DNA of 64,000 nucleotides from Phlebopus portentosus. Its lineage: Eukaryota; Basidiomycota; Agaricomycetes; Boletales; Boletinellaceae. Under the pieces are notes generated by a model. The model had not been told where the DNA came from. It saw only the letters and a list, made by a program, of their open reading frames with translations, and did no database searches. Shown here piece after piece: positions 9,755 through 21,508 of the stretch; position 1 is the first letter of the stretch, and each line of letters opens with the position of its first letter. The translations under genes were made by a program, and so were the position numbers. The stretch lies in the NCBI GenBank assembly GCA_037892935.1, contig JAYXKI010000001.1, positions 1,240,001-1,304,000 on the forward strand, read 5' to 3'.

Positions 9755-12700
9755 TTAAGACTTGGACAGTTTCAGCTTCACTTTCGTGGAACCAGCATGC
9801 TGCATCGGGTCGTCTTCCATCTCCATAGCCGTCAGCGGCGGACTTGTCGCCAAGGGCGAAGGCACAAAAGCGCTGGGCCGCGCGAAAGATGAAGAAAGGG
9901 AAAGAGAGTTGGATGCGACAGGGGGCGTAGCGAAGCCGTGCCCGTGCAGACTTGAGGGGGATAGTGCTGTCGGTATCGCACCGGGACCGGGAGGACTGGT
10001 TACGGAGGTAGTGACGTTGATCGGAGGAGCGCCTGAGTTGAACTCTGCCCATTTGGGACACTTTCTGTTTGTTTCTGTCGCGGATGTCAGTTATCTGGGT
10101 AAGACAAGAGAAAAGAATGAGCGAACGATGACTTACTCATGTGTCCCATCTGCCCACAATGACCACATCTCCTCGTAGTATCTGGCTTCATAGGCCTGTT
10201 TAGTTGTAACGGCGTGCCTCCTTCCTTTGTAATCTTCGCGTTCTTACGATGCAACCGACGCTCTTGGTTCTTCTTCATACGAGCGATCTCCTCCTCTAGC
10301 CTCTTTCTCGCTCGTTTGTCTTTCTCTTCATCACCTGTCGGGGCCAGCTGGTCTGCCGTCGCCGACTCCTCTTCAATGGCCCGGCGCTTTCGTAAATACG
10401 CTCGAATAACAGCGGGATCTCGCACAATTTCTGTCTCCCATTCGCCGTCCACTAAGCGTTTGATACGAAGCACACGTTGACTGCTCTCCGGTCCAAGACT
10501 CATTTCACGATCCAGTGACGACGCTCGACTCTGCGACGGAGATCCAGGGGGCATCGACGAACCAACAAGAGATGCAGCAGTAGGCCGAGATTCGGAATCT
10601 TCTAGCCTGGGCTTGTTGCGCTGATTCTGGAGCCTCGCCGCATTCGCCGCTCGATCCTCGTCTTCTTGCGTCAATTGAGGCTCGTCTTTACGACTGAGGG
10701 ATTTGTGTTGAGCCTTCCATATACGCTCAATTTCGGACTTATAGACGTTCTGTTGCTCGGCGACATTGTACCGGTGAGCTGATTTTGGACGGTTCTCCGC
10801 CTCGGCTGAAACGGGTTGCAAAATCAATAGCTGATACAGATTGAACTCTAAGAGGCTTACCCATTTTCTGCTCATAGTCTTCCCCAGCCCGAACGAAGAT
10901 GTCCTTCATTGACACCCGAATAAAGCTGAACGCCTCTCCTCGCCCAGTCGGGTCACCTTCACCGTGAAGACGTAGCATAGCTTTCGCCTGAGTGGCCTGT
11001 AAGAAGTTCTTTGTCGTGATCCAAGGAGCAAGTTGCTGCTCGATAGATAGATTGGATTCGTCGTCGTCCTTGGTGGTTTCTGCGCCACCATAACCAGAAT
11101 CCTGAAGATGTCTCATGCCAACTTGCATGCTTTCGGATAGGACAACTTGTTCGGGCGTCACCATCTTTAGCATGTCCGCGTCGGAAGGGATTGTCACAAA
11201 GTCTTTAAGACGCCAGAATCCTTGATGTGGTCCCCGACGATGATATTCCATGAATTCCTTGTGGAACTCGTCAATATACATTTTCGCTGTCATATTGCGC
11301 GACACTTACCTTCAGTCTCTGACGCATCTGCAGCTCATTTTGGTCCGGGAAGTACTTCATCAATCGAGAGATCTTCAACCGTTCTCCTTGGCTCTTCTTC
11401 AGGAGCTTGAATGCTATAACCTGAAGTCTGTTCTTGATCGTCGTAGTAATTTTCCGCGAATGAGGTCCAGGGACTTCCGTTACAGGGTAAGTTTGCCCGA
11501 CAACGAACAATGACTTGATCTCTCGTATGGAGTACGTCGCCTCGCCTCTAACAGTGTTCCTAACGACAAGAAAATCGGTCGGATAAGACTTATGACGGAA
11601 TAGAGGAGCGCGAATCAGGTTGTTGTACAGGGCCTGCACAGTCTGGCCGGCGTATACGTAACCAAACTTCATAAACGGAGACTCGTCTCCTGGCTCAAGT
11701 ACAAAAGGCTCGCCGAGGTCAGCCTTCGGGATGTATTCGTCCTTGTCGTTTTTCTTTCGGTAGTAGTTGACAAGGATGCTCCCCATTCCAAAGTCAGAAA
11801 TGATTGGAGGGTGTTCCTCCTAATAGGGACACATGATCAGACACATTTGGGACCAGGAGCTTTATCACGTACCGAAAATTCCCATAGAACGAAGTTGCTG
11901 GTATCCTTGAGGGTCAAGTCGCTCGTTCTTCGTAAACCTTCAGCAACATCGCCACCTTTACCAATCCGCCGACCAGCTTTGTCTTTCTTCTTCTTCGCAG
12001 TGCGGACTTTGCTGAAGCGGAGTTCGACATTCGATGGAAACTGTAGCGCAGGTCTGTGGAAAGACCGAGCTTCTTGCTTAGAAAGCCGAGTTTTGTACTA
12101 TACAAAGATGTTAGCGCTCTCGTACAAGGTTAAAAGCGGAAGAACTCACAAATGGAAGCTGAAGCTTCTGTGCCGGATAAGCATGTTGAACAACCAACTG
12201 CCCGAATGTCTGCCGGACACGATGTCGTGCACCATCCTTCGAGACTTCGTAGTACTGATCATTGGAAAGGTTGAACTTATCGCGCGGTTGGTTGCTGTCA
12301 AGACGTGTCCTCTTCCGCGGTCGGACGTCTGATTATAAAGTCACTATCATGTCATCCAAGCCACAAAATGCGACCATACCTGCAAACTTGTCCTCAGGAG
12401 TCTCGTCTTCAGCATCAACTTCGAGTTGAGTGAAGTCTCTAAAAGGTGTCTTGGAGTCCCATATGATGCTTTGCATCCAAGAGCCATCCTCTAACGCGTT
12501 ATTAACAGGCGCCGTAACCACCTCTTTTGGTCGAGAAGTATGGTGTCCCTGATCGTAATCGGGCTCGTAGATAATTTGGTCCTCCCAGTTCGATAATAGC
12601 ACCAGATCAAAGGATCGATCATGCAAAGACAATGTCGTAGGGACATTAGCCTCAGATAGTTGCTAACAGAAGGCTTTTAGCACTACAACCACAGAAAATC

Positions 12701-13433
12701 GGTCTGCAAGTCCTTTTACCTGAAGTGTTTGAGCAAGATCCTCTTCCACGCTCCCAGCAGCGACTTCTTCCAAGACACGTTTGTTCTCTACTTGTCGTTT
12801 CGCCTCACCAACCACAGTCCTCAAATAGCTCTTTGGTACTTCTTTCCTTCTCGGATTCACAGTCTCCACTACAAAGAGTGTCAAAAGGATTAAAAGCATT
12901 TGGCGAATGATGCATACCGAGAGGGGCCTTCCTTATATTGCGTGGCTTCTTGACTACCTGGCCCCTGAGCAGCTCCGTGAAATCCAAGACCTTGCCCGGT
13001 TCAAAAGCCGGAAACCGTTCATGAACAGTCTTTGGTCTCTCTACCAAGCGCTTCACGATACGAGTCTTCTTTTGCCGAAGTCGAAATGCTTCAGGCGATT
13101 GGGCTTCCATTTTCACGGGGACACCACCTTCGTCATCTGCTTCATTTGCAAGCTCTCTGTTGACCTCGTCTTCCCAATCCTGTCCCTCATCTGCCCCGAT
13201 AGCTTCATCTTCATCCCATTTATCGTTGTATATTTGCTTAGCATTGAGTGTTGGAATGCCAGAGATACCGAGTTGGTTTGAGAGGTTCTGACCGGATGGA
13301 AGCTGCAAACTGTTCAAGATGTGATCCAAAGAGAAGCCCGTAAGCGCCGAAACAGCCGAGCTTTCATCCTAATAATCGTAAGATACCGTTAGATGCGGTT
13401 CCTTGCATAAAAAAGACAGACCTGGTTCGACAT
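9755..13433 (-). CDS. TAF1: TFIID subunit 1 (TAF1), fungal type without bromodomains
   Basis: There are ten exons: 13433-13422, 13368-12918, 12868-12720, 12662-12380, 12328-12150, 12097-11873, 11819-11310, 11257-10861, 10805-10137 and 10074-9755. All phases close, giving 1064 aa. The first coding exon is only 12 nt (MSNQ). Seen in order: N-terminal ALTGFSLDHIL, acidic region, the DUF3591 core (RDKFNLSNDQYYEVSK, FVLWEFSEEHPPIISDFGMG, MRQRLKEFMEYHRRG), an Arg/Glu-rich region, and a CCHC zinc knuckle (CGHCGQMGHM...KCP). No bromodomain follows, as in yeast Taf1. TAF1 is the largest scaffold of the general transcription factor TFIID in the nucleus. Its start is 272 bp from the divergent proteasome-activator gene. 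Confidence 0.95.
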
Positions 13434-13705
13434 GGTGAAGAGATGAAGTGAACTCCCGTTTGTTTAGTCACTGGCGAGCCGGGATCGACAGAGAACATCC
13501 TTTGCTGACTAATCGACGCGCCTATACACGCCCACGCGTCTTGATTCGGCGTACTCACAAACTCTCTTCTTCTCCATCATCTTGTCCACAACTGCCTGTC
13601 CTCTTTGGTATCACGTCCAGCTACTTTGCAGCAATAAAAGCACCATCTGCGTGGTTTCTTAGTAGAGACAATTGTCATTCGTCTTGATTTCCTAATTCAT
13701 CCATC
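13434..13705. promoter_or_regulatory. divergent promoter between TAF1 and PA28-like gene
   Basis: Only 272 bp separate the two start codons, so both promoters must lie in or overlap this stretch. No clear TATA box is visible for either direction. Confidence 0.6.
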
Positions 13706-14925
13706 ATGTCCATGCCGCCTGAACTGGCAAAGAGACTCGAGGTCAGTTCTTTATCTTTGGCGCTCTAACTCCTTCCCCCATGATTAATGCTCCGGCTCAG
13801 GCATACCAGAAAAAGGTAGCCGCGAATGCAGAAAATGTGGTTTTCAAAATCTTTCCACAGAAGGTATCCGTAGTCCGCTGTAACGTACCCATGATCATGA
13901 CGCTTACGAATATCAGATACTGTATGTTTAGTTATGCGGCGCTTGCTTGCATACTCACGAATTCACAGTGACCTTCAAGATATGATTGACGCGAGCTCTG
14001 ATCCATCTTCACCTTTCCACATGTCACATGCATCAACATCGACTGATGTCACTGTATATCCCGATCCTTCTGCCGAGCGGCGCCAGGATTCGAAGAAGCG
14101 CAAGATGGCCGACGGAGAAGGTCGGATGAACGGAGCGCACACTGATAACGCCCGCTACGCGGAGGCTGTGCACACAAATGAGCACATTGAGAAGGTGTAT
14201 GTTATCATGAAGAAGGAATGTGACGAGCTCGCGCGCCTCTGCGTATGTCAATTCTATCTCGTTCCCGCTCTGAGCTCAATGAGACTGCGTAGGATGACGT
14301 GTCAATATGGATACAGTTGGCTATGCCGAAGTGAGCATATATCCCACTTGATGTCGAGTCATTTACTGACGGTGCATTTCCCCAGGATTGAGGAGTAAGT
14401 GGTGATTTGCAGCAATTTCATCCGACTCTGACATCTTAATAAGTGGTGACAACTTCGGCGTAGCTGTACAGGAGGGTAAGTCCTGGAGTATTGTTTATTG
14501 CCGCACCATTCTAATGTGCAATTTCAGAGGCGCTAGCTGAGTTGAACCGTTGTCAGCAGAGTGCATACAACCTGCGGGACAGCTCCAGGCAACATCACCA
14601 GAACAGGGCAAAGCTTTGCTCTAAATTAATCAAGTATCCTAACGTAGAAGACTATTCGGTGAGCACGGATACATTTTTTGCCTTGGTCCTCATCAATTGA
14701 CTTCCTGTTAGCTTGCTCTCAAAGAACACGATGAGAAGGTGCTGTATACTGCACGATCGAACTTGTTCGATTTACGAAACCTTTACGCTGTCATAACAAA
14801 TCTCTTCCAGAAGAACATTGCGAAAGTATGAAATTTGTCTCTCGCGAGTAAGTCTTTATGTTGACGTTCTGTTTCTTTCTCAGATTCGTGCACCAAAAGG
14901 CAATAATGCCGTCTCTCTCTATTAA
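13706..14925 (+). CDS. PSME3: proteasome activator PA28/REG (PSME3-like)
   Basis: There are ten exons: 13706-13741, 13801-13863, 13917-13921, 13969-14242, 14293-14330, 14386-14394, 14444-14475, 14528-14658, 14712-14825 and 14884-14925. The total is 744 nt, 247 aa, the usual family length. Recognisable blocks are IFPQKILDLQDMI (helix 1), the variable loop with KKRK, then MPKIEDGDNFGVAVQEEALAEL and KYPNVEDY, and the C-terminal NIAKIRAP with a terminal SLY. The heptameric activator binds the 20S proteasome ends and opens the gate; the gamma type is nuclear. The KKRK in the loop could be a nuclear signal. Two micro-exons of 5 and 9 nt are required to keep the conserved sequence intact. Confidence 0.95.
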
Positions 14926-15007
14926 TAATCTCTGTACGAAAGATACCTGCACAACGTAGATCACATGTATACACAACAACTGTGACGTGCACCTGTGAGG
15001 CATTATT

Positions 15008-16720
15008 CTATACAGATATAGTCTTGAAAACATTAAACCCATCCAAGGCTGTACTTATAACAGTACCGGGAATCTGTGAATGCCAATGAACTTCTTTGAT
15101 ATCCTTCTGCCCCTGATGCACGAACAACAACTGCGGCGGGACGTTATCTTGGCTTCCATCTTCCATCGGCACTACGCCCGTTTCGTCGTCGTCTTGTTCT
15201 ACGGCCAAATCCCAGAGGGTGACTTGGTCGTCCGCGCCAGAAGCGGCGAAGATCGAGTCTTCTGTCGGGTGCCATTCGATCGAGGTGACAGGCGCTTTAT
15301 GCCACGCGAACGAAGCTACGGGAGCCGGCGTTGGCGTCTTGCTATAGTCAAAGTTAATCAGACGCCTTGTATTCTGTGCGAAGAAAAATTCCGTACTTAC
15401 GCGGAGAGATTCCGTAAATCCCAGACTTTTATCCCGCCTTCGTCGCCTCCAGATAGGAGGAGGTAAGACGTAGTCTTGTTCCAGCTGATAACGTTGACGT
15501 CGCTCTCGTGAGCAGGGCTGACAGACAGCACGCTTTTCCGACCTTTCACTCGGATGTCCCATATTCGTATACTCTGATCGGCAGAACAAGATGCAAAGAC
15601 GGTGGGCTCTGCAGGACTCCATTGTAGATCTTCAACGCTTGAGGTATGTGAGGTGAAAGGCTGATTCTGTGTGACGAACCCTGTTTGAGTGGTCGTGGTG
15701 AGATAAATTTCGGAGTGAATGTCGCCGGTGAGGAGACGTAGCGCGGCCGAGTTGTTAGAATCGGCTGCCCAGTCCATAGCAAAACCTTCTGCGCGACCGT
15801 GCGCGTTAATGGTGTGTGCGGGAGTATTGCTCCGCTTTTTGTCGAGTGAATAACCGGGAACATCAAGAGATTCTATTAACGGTCGGACGTCCCAGATGTG
15901 CACTTTCCCGGTCTCCGCCCAGGAAGCGGCGTAATAGGGAGAAGAAGCGGGAGGTAGTGGTGTTGATGGAGGAAGGGGTTGGACTCGTACTCGATTGACG
16001 CCGCCGAAGTGAGGTACAGAACGGAATTCTAGCACGGCGTCTTCGTCCAGATTATCGTCGTCGTCCTCATCTTCGTCTGATTCGGAATCGTCTACCGGAC
16101 GATATTTAGCATCAAACCGAGACGAGATACATAGAGACTACTCACCGCCGTCTTTTTGAGTTCGATGTAACGAGGACATTTTGTATACAGAAAGTTCATT
16201 ATTTTTGGCAGAATCTGCCTGTGTACCTGCGACAATATACACAGTTGCAGGGTATCGCTGTCGCTCGTCGCCCAGATTGTCGCGTAATACATCAAAAGAG
16301 AGACAAGGCCAATTGACATTCATAGAGTGTCGCATTTCATACACGGAGTCGTCAGGCTCGAGAATCTCATCCTTTGCGAGGACATGCCTCCCTGGAATGT
16401 AAACATCTCTTTGCTCTGGTTGCTGCTCTTCGGATTCCTCGATCGGCGGGAGCACTTCATCAACATCCATTCCTGCAAAACGAGATTGGGATAAGCTGAG
16501 AGCCCTTCAGGATGAAGATCTCACCTTCCTCGTCGTTAGCATTTTGCGCACCATCGAGTACCTCCTCATCGCTCTCGATCTCGTCTTCCCAAGCATCTTC
16601 AAATTCACCCATTTCAGAGACGTCAACACCATTCGCTCTTCGCACTCCATTCGGCGTGGCCTTCGAGAATGGCTGGTCGTCGTTGGAAGTCTGGAGCTCT
16701 GTCACTGTTCGCTTTGCCAT
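15008..16720 (-). CDS. RRB1: ribosome assembly WD40 protein Rrb1/GRWD1
   Basis: There are four exons: 16720-16525, 16472-16146, 16091-15401 and 15365-15008, giving 523 aa with all phases closing. The N-terminus is acidic (DAWEDEIESDEE). It is followed by the family block YIPGRHVLAKDE...MRHSMNVNWPCLSFD (a CAF1C/H4-binding-like segment), a long Asp/Glu run, and then a WD40 propeller (repeats near VEDLQWSP...SIRIWDI, VISWN...IKVWDL, TSIEWHP...VTLWDL). The family chaperones ribosomal protein uL3 into nucleolar pre-60S assembly. The gene converges on the PA28 gene, with only 82 bp between the stop codons. Confidence 0.93.
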
Positions 16721-17411
16721 GGATGTAGTACTACTAGTACCTTTTTTGAGAAAAGTTTACGGAATCTCAATTCAAAAAAATTGTGTAAATGTAGCACGTG
16801 GTGAGAAGTCCCCTTCTTTGGTTGGACAGGCGATCACTCTGAAGCCTGTGAGGGGTTGTCAGTGTCAGAGGTTGTCATGGCCGCTCTTTTCTTTGCCTCC
16901 GTTTCTCATGGCTAACGTAGCCGTCGCCTACTACTGCATAATGTAGTTATTCTGCTGAGTGCAGGGATGAAGAAAAATTAGTCATTCTCTGACAAATGGC
17001 TGACAAAAAAGTCCGTAGAGGTTGAGATTTGAAGAGACTGACGTGGCAACTCGGTTCACAACTGCGGATAATCACAAGAATCAAGTAGACAAAAGACATG
17101 ATGAGGGTGGGAAGCTCGAGGGATGAGGAGATCTGACAAGCATTCTCCCCGGTGGCTGCTGACAGAGCGAAGACGAATGATGCTTTGGCATCCTTCTCAG
17201 ATCGATGCCTTCGCGACGAGGAGGGTTCCCGTGTCTGTCCCGTGTAAGGAACGATTTGGAAACGCTCGTCGAATATTCCATCGCATATGTGTCGCGTCCT
17301 CCGGGGCTCGGCTTCTTTCGTCCCCTATAAAAATCACTATATCCAGGGCTCGTCCCTCCTCAGAGCACGAACACGAACTTCTTCCCACTTATCCACTGAC
17401 TGACATCCGCC
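16721..17411. promoter_or_regulatory. divergent intergenic region, RRB1 / first MAPEG gene
   Basis: A TATA box (TATAAAAA, 17326-17333) lies 79-86 bp before the MAPEG start. It is followed by a segment (atcactatatcc...cttatccact...gacatccgc) that is repeated before the second MAPEG copy. The left part should carry the RRB1 promoter. No gene is seen. Confidence 0.7.
17326..17333 (+). promoter_or_regulatory. TATA box, MAPEG copy 1
   Basis: TATAAAAA lies 79-86 bp before the ATG, in the position expected for a fungal core promoter. The equivalent box before copy 2 is TATAAAT at 18326-18332. Confidence 0.65.
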
Positions 17412-18144
17412 ATGTCTTCCATCAACGTTCCTGAAGGGTACGTTTTGTCTTTTTATATGCATCTACCATTCAAAACAACTGCTTCACAGATATTCTTATG
17501 TGCTTGCTGCAGCAACCGCAACGGCATTCTTGAACACCTACCAAATGATCAACACTGGCCGGGCGCGGAAAGCTGCAGGCGTTCCTTATCCCTATGGTTA
17601 GTAGTCTTGGCCGCACTCGATTTGGGTCACTAACAAACGCTTCTGCAGCTTATGTTGAAAAAGCGGAGGCTGCTTCGAATAGCGCTGCTCAAAAGTTCAA
17701 CTGCGCCCAACGTAAGTCGAGCGAGCAAATGTTACCGTGTCGTGAGGTTTAATTCTGAGTAATATTCAAATAGGTGCACACCAAAACACGCTTGAGCACA
17801 CTCCATATGTCCTTTACAGGTAAACCGCTTATATCAGCAGGATCCTTTTCCGTCGGTCCGCTGTCTGACCGTCTTCGGTAGCTTGCTTGTAACTGGGCTC
17901 AAGTATCCATTCTTCAGCGCCGCACTGGGGACTTCTTGGGTTGTAGGAAGGTTCCTTTACACCCTTGGTTATAGCTCTGGTGACCCGAATAAGGTAGGCA
18001 TGTCACTTTCAGCACCTTTTTCACTCGACTTACCAGGCATTCCAGCGCAATCGCCCGGGTGGTCTTCTCAGCTTCATCGGCCAGTTCGGTTTGTATCTTG
18101 CGTCTGCCTTCACTACGTACAAGTTCGTGGCGGAGGGGCTGTAG
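17412..18144 (+). CDS. MAPEG-family membrane protein, microsomal GST-like, copy 1
   Basis: There are six exons: 17412-17437, 17490-17596, 17649-17711, 17774-17819, 17882-17993 and 18046-18144, giving 150 aa. It shows the MAPEG signature FNCAQRAHQNTLE, an N-terminal membrane helix after the start (YVLAAATATAFLNTYQ), a basic loop (RARKAAGVPYPYAY), and further helices (VLYSLLVTGLKYP, ALGTSWVVGRFLY, LLSFIGQFGLYLASAF). MAPEG proteins are four-helix trimeric ER enzymes that conjugate or reduce lipid peroxides and electrophiles with glutathione; this one is closest in pattern to MGST3. It has a TATA box. It lacks the last intron found in its tandem paralogue. Confidence 0.9.
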
Positions 18145-18398
18145 ATATTCGGAACTGCTTGTTTTTCTTATCTGCAAAATGACCATTCAATTCAATTTCC
18201 TGTCACTGTTGAAACGCTGTGCTGTGCTGAGACACAGTAATAATGGGCCGGTTGAAGCCGAATGCTCACTGAATTATTGTGGTGCTTTGGTCCTCCCGAC
18301 TTAAGCTGGGCTCCTAGGCGTCTCCTATAAATCACTATATCCGGGCGTCCTCACAACACGAACACGCACTTCTTGTCACTTATCCACTAACATCCGCT
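18145..18398 (+). promoter_or_regulatory. spacer between MAPEG copies with duplicated promoter
   Basis: It contains a 3'-flank element at 18241-18290 (gggccggttgaagccgaa...gtggtgctttgg) that recurs after copy 2. It then contains a TATA box (18326-18332) and an ATCACTATATCC...CTTATCCACTAACATCCGC leader that mirrors the leader of copy 1. Confidence 0.7.
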
Positions 18399-19190
18399 AT
18401 GCCTTCCATCAACGTCCCTGAAGGGTACGTATTGTCTTTTTGTATACATCTACCGTACCACTATAACTACTTTATAGATATGCCTACGTGCTTGCGGTGG
18501 CAACCGCAACGGCATTCTTGAACACTTACCAAGTGACAAACACTAAGCGGGCGCGGAATGCTGCTGGTGTTCCTTATCCTTACGGTTTGTAGCCTGGCCG
18601 TACTCGATTTTAGGCATCAACGAACGCTTTTACAGCTTATGCTGAAAAGGCAGAGGCTGCTTCGAATAGCGCTGTGCAAAAGTTCAACTGTGCCCAACGT
18701 AAGTCCGACCAATATTGTCGGGGCGTAATAAAATTAAAATTATTGTTTATCAATCAGGTGCACACCAAAACACGCTGGAACATGCCCCATATGTCCTTTA
18801 TAGGTAAATAGCTTTAACTACATAGCAATGCTTTACTTCGACAGACTGATCGTCTTCGCATAGCCTGCTTGTAACCGGGCTCAAGTATCCATACCTCAGC
18901 GCAGCACTGGGAATTTCTTGGGTCATAGGAAGGGTCCTTTACACCCGTGGTTACAGCACTGGCGAACCGGAAAAGGTAGGGATGTTACTTTCAACACTCT
19001 TTTTCAAGCGGCTTACCGGTCATTTCAGCGTCTTCAACCTGGTTGGCATTTCAGCTCCGTCGGCCAATACGGTAAGTCCTTTCGTTCATGACGGAAAGCC
19101 ATTATTTATTTATTAATTTATGAACACAATACAGGATTGTATCTTACGTCGGCCTTCACTACGTGCAAGTTTGTGGTGGAGGGGCTGTAG
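18399..19190 (+). CDS. MAPEG-family membrane protein, microsomal GST-like, copy 2
   Basis: There are seven exons: 18399-18424, 18478-18584, 18636-18698, 18758-18803, 18864-18975, 19029-19071 and 19135-19190. The product is 150 aa, the same length as copy 1. The first five exons match copy 1 in length to the base (26, 107, 63, 46, 112). The signature FNCAQRAHQNTLE is identical. Differences concentrate in the last third (EPEKRLQPGWHFSSVGQYG versus DPNKRNRPGGLLSFIGQFG). An extra intron (19072-19134) splits the Gly codon that is uninterrupted in copy 1. Function as for copy 1; diverged loop residues could alter substrate or partner choice. Confidence 0.9.
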
Positions 19191-19481
19191 ATAACTTGAT
19201 GTATTGGCGTCTTTTGTATTTTCTTGTCTGGAAAAACGACACTCTACTCCTGAAATTGATTGTGCAAATGCAAAGATGAATGAATGCGTGGTGCCAGCGC
19301 CACAGGCAGAGTATTAGTGGGCCGGTCAAAGCCGAATTCCTTCCCGAATTGTGGTGCTTTACACAGAAAGGACCAGTCGCCGATACACCGTATACGTCTT
19401 CCATGTCCACGAGTTCAGCTCTCTTGCCTTTGCTTTCCTCCCTTCTTTCGAGTGCAGTCTTCATCCGACTGAGTCGTGAAT

Positions 19482-21320
19482 ATGGCTAGTAATAGCAACA
19501 GCAATGAAGAACCTCGCTTAATTCCAAGCTCATCGTCTCAGACCGTTGGCGGTCGGTCACCGAGCGAACTCACAATGGTCAACACATCCACGCCCCCACG
19601 TCCGTCCCTTTCGACGTCCCTGTCGGACTTTGCATTATCTTCGAGCTCGTCGTCAAACTCTGCCATAGATGACTCGATGCAATCCAAGGATGACGCTACG
19701 CCGCTGCAGAAACGCGTGAGACGTCCAACGACACACAGTCTGTGGCTGGGACTTGACCAGCGAGTCAACTCGCCACTTGCCAACACTTTCACGTTTCCGT
19801 CACCCAAATCTCGCAAGAGGAAGGGACGATCATCAGATGGCGATGGTGATAGCACTGGGGAGGATATGGGTGGTGGCTTTCGGGACAAGGACAGAATGAC
19901 CACGGAGAGCTCGTCGCCTTCTAGCGAGCTGGATTTCACCATACCTTCTTTGCCAATGCGGTTTGACAACCAGCGGATGGAAGAAGTTGCCGACAGGCCA
20001 AAGTCGTCCCCCATGGAGATCTCGCGCTCTACGAGTCCTGCATCCGCTTTGAAGCCGCCAGCTGATATACGAGATACACCAGGCAATTCTCAATCTCTCC
20101 CTAGGCGAATGTCTCAACCCGTTAGTTCTTATAATGTTTCGGCCAGTAATTCATCAAGTATGTACTGATGATTGTTTTGATTCTAGCCTAAGCTTGCCCG
20201 GCTTCTATCTTTGCGAGCGGAAGCACACCCAGAAGGTATATTTGGGACATCAAACATCCCATCATCAAGGACTAATTTGTCATTTCATCTAGAGCTGGAA
20301 GTGAAACACGAGGCTCAAGTTCAACGTCTCCTAGCTTCATTTTCGGGCCTACCTCCGGGTTTAGGTTCTCGTTCTCGTTCTGCTCGCAATAGAGGCCGGT
20401 ATCCTGAAGAAGCCGTCGATGATGAAGAATTCCAAAGAGAGGAGACACCGAGCGACGATGAGGATCTGGAAGCTGGCACCTTACCTGCGGTCTTTAACTA
20501 CAAAGTACCGGCAGGTAGCGATCCTATTAATATCACGAAGCCCTCGACTCCTGTCCCGACTCCGACTAGACTTGGGACTCCGGAAGATGTTCGAGGAGGT
20601 TTCAGAGGAGTATCCGAAAGTCCGGGCAATATTATGGATATTGACATGGTACAGTTGTCGTTAGTATCATTCAGTATACTGGAATCTCACTGATCTGATT
20701 CTAGCCGTTATTCGCCATCGGGTCTCCATCAATGCCGTCAGCTATGGTCCCGCCTCAGAGCTGGCGCCAGACACCCCCTCCAACCTCTGCCAGTAGTGCG
20801 GTAAGAACGACCAAACGGAAATGTGATTTATTTTCCTGCGCACGCTATATAGTAATAGAAGCGCTGATTTGCTTTGATAGTTGAAGATCGTTTCGAGCCT
20901 TACGCACCCGCAGTTAAACGGCGTGCTGTATCACCATCAATATCGCATCTCAAGGACCGAGACGTCATCTCGCCCATCGTCATCCCGCGTTCTCCGATAC
21001 TTAAACCGCGGAAGTCCTTCAGCCAATCCCAGACTAATTCTACCACCTCATCGCCAACGGTGTCCAACCCCTCGAGCTACATGTATGGTTCTAACGGTAG
21101 TCCGTACCCGTTGCCTTTGTCAAGCAACGGGCATAATAGGTCGGGATCTTCGTCCTCGGTTGTGTCTTCGCCAACGGTAAGGGCCTCGATGATTCTTGCA
21201 AGTCCTATACTGCGACCCGTACCACGCCTGGCTGCCGGATTGAAAAGAGCAGGGGACGAAGAGAAGATTGTAGATGGTGCCGGGGAGAATTTGAAAGAAC
21301 TGAATATCGGTCGAAGTTAG
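19482..21320 (+). CDS. Ser/Pro-rich protein of unknown function
   Basis: There are five exons: 19482-20120, 20187-20235, 20293-20648, 20705-20822 and 20881-21320, giving 533 aa. I know no named domain here. Three parts look conserved rather than low-complexity. One is a predicted helix, KLARLLSLRAEAHPE joined to ELEVKHEAQVQRLL across a 57-nt intron. The second is QSWRQTPPPTSASS. The third is a basic motif, KRKFEDRFEPY...VKRRAVSPS, which could be a nuclear signal with phosphorylation sites. The rest is Ser/Thr/Pro-rich with many SP and TP pairs, so a phosphorylated nuclear regulator is a reasonable guess. The donor at 20823 (GTGATT) is weak and was chosen because it joins KRK to FEDRF in frame. 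The second intron could be retained in frame. Confidence 0.75.
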
Positions 21321-21508
21321 TGTAATTGAATGATGTGTTTCTTGCACATTATTATAGACATACTATACATACATGGCGGTTTCGATAGGTATCATTGGCC
21401 CGTCCATAGGTTGTTCCTGATTTGGATATGGATGATCACAATGAAATTTTCCGAGAGAAATTCTTGCTACTCATGTAGCGCGTCAGCGCGTCTTTAGCTC
21501 TTCGTCCC

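Larger units (their letters stand above)
17320..19362 (+). repeat. tandem duplication, about 1.05 kb unit (promoter + MAPEG gene + 3' flank)
   Basis: Leader, gene body and 3' flank are all recognisably repeated. The flank element at 18241-18290 recurs at about 19314-19362. The repeated unit therefore includes its own promoter and terminator region, so each copy should be independently transcribed. Confidence 0.85.

Noticed and set aside
19538..20086. 182-codon minus-strand open frame
   Set aside because: Shadow of the Ser-rich exon 1 of the plus-strand gene.
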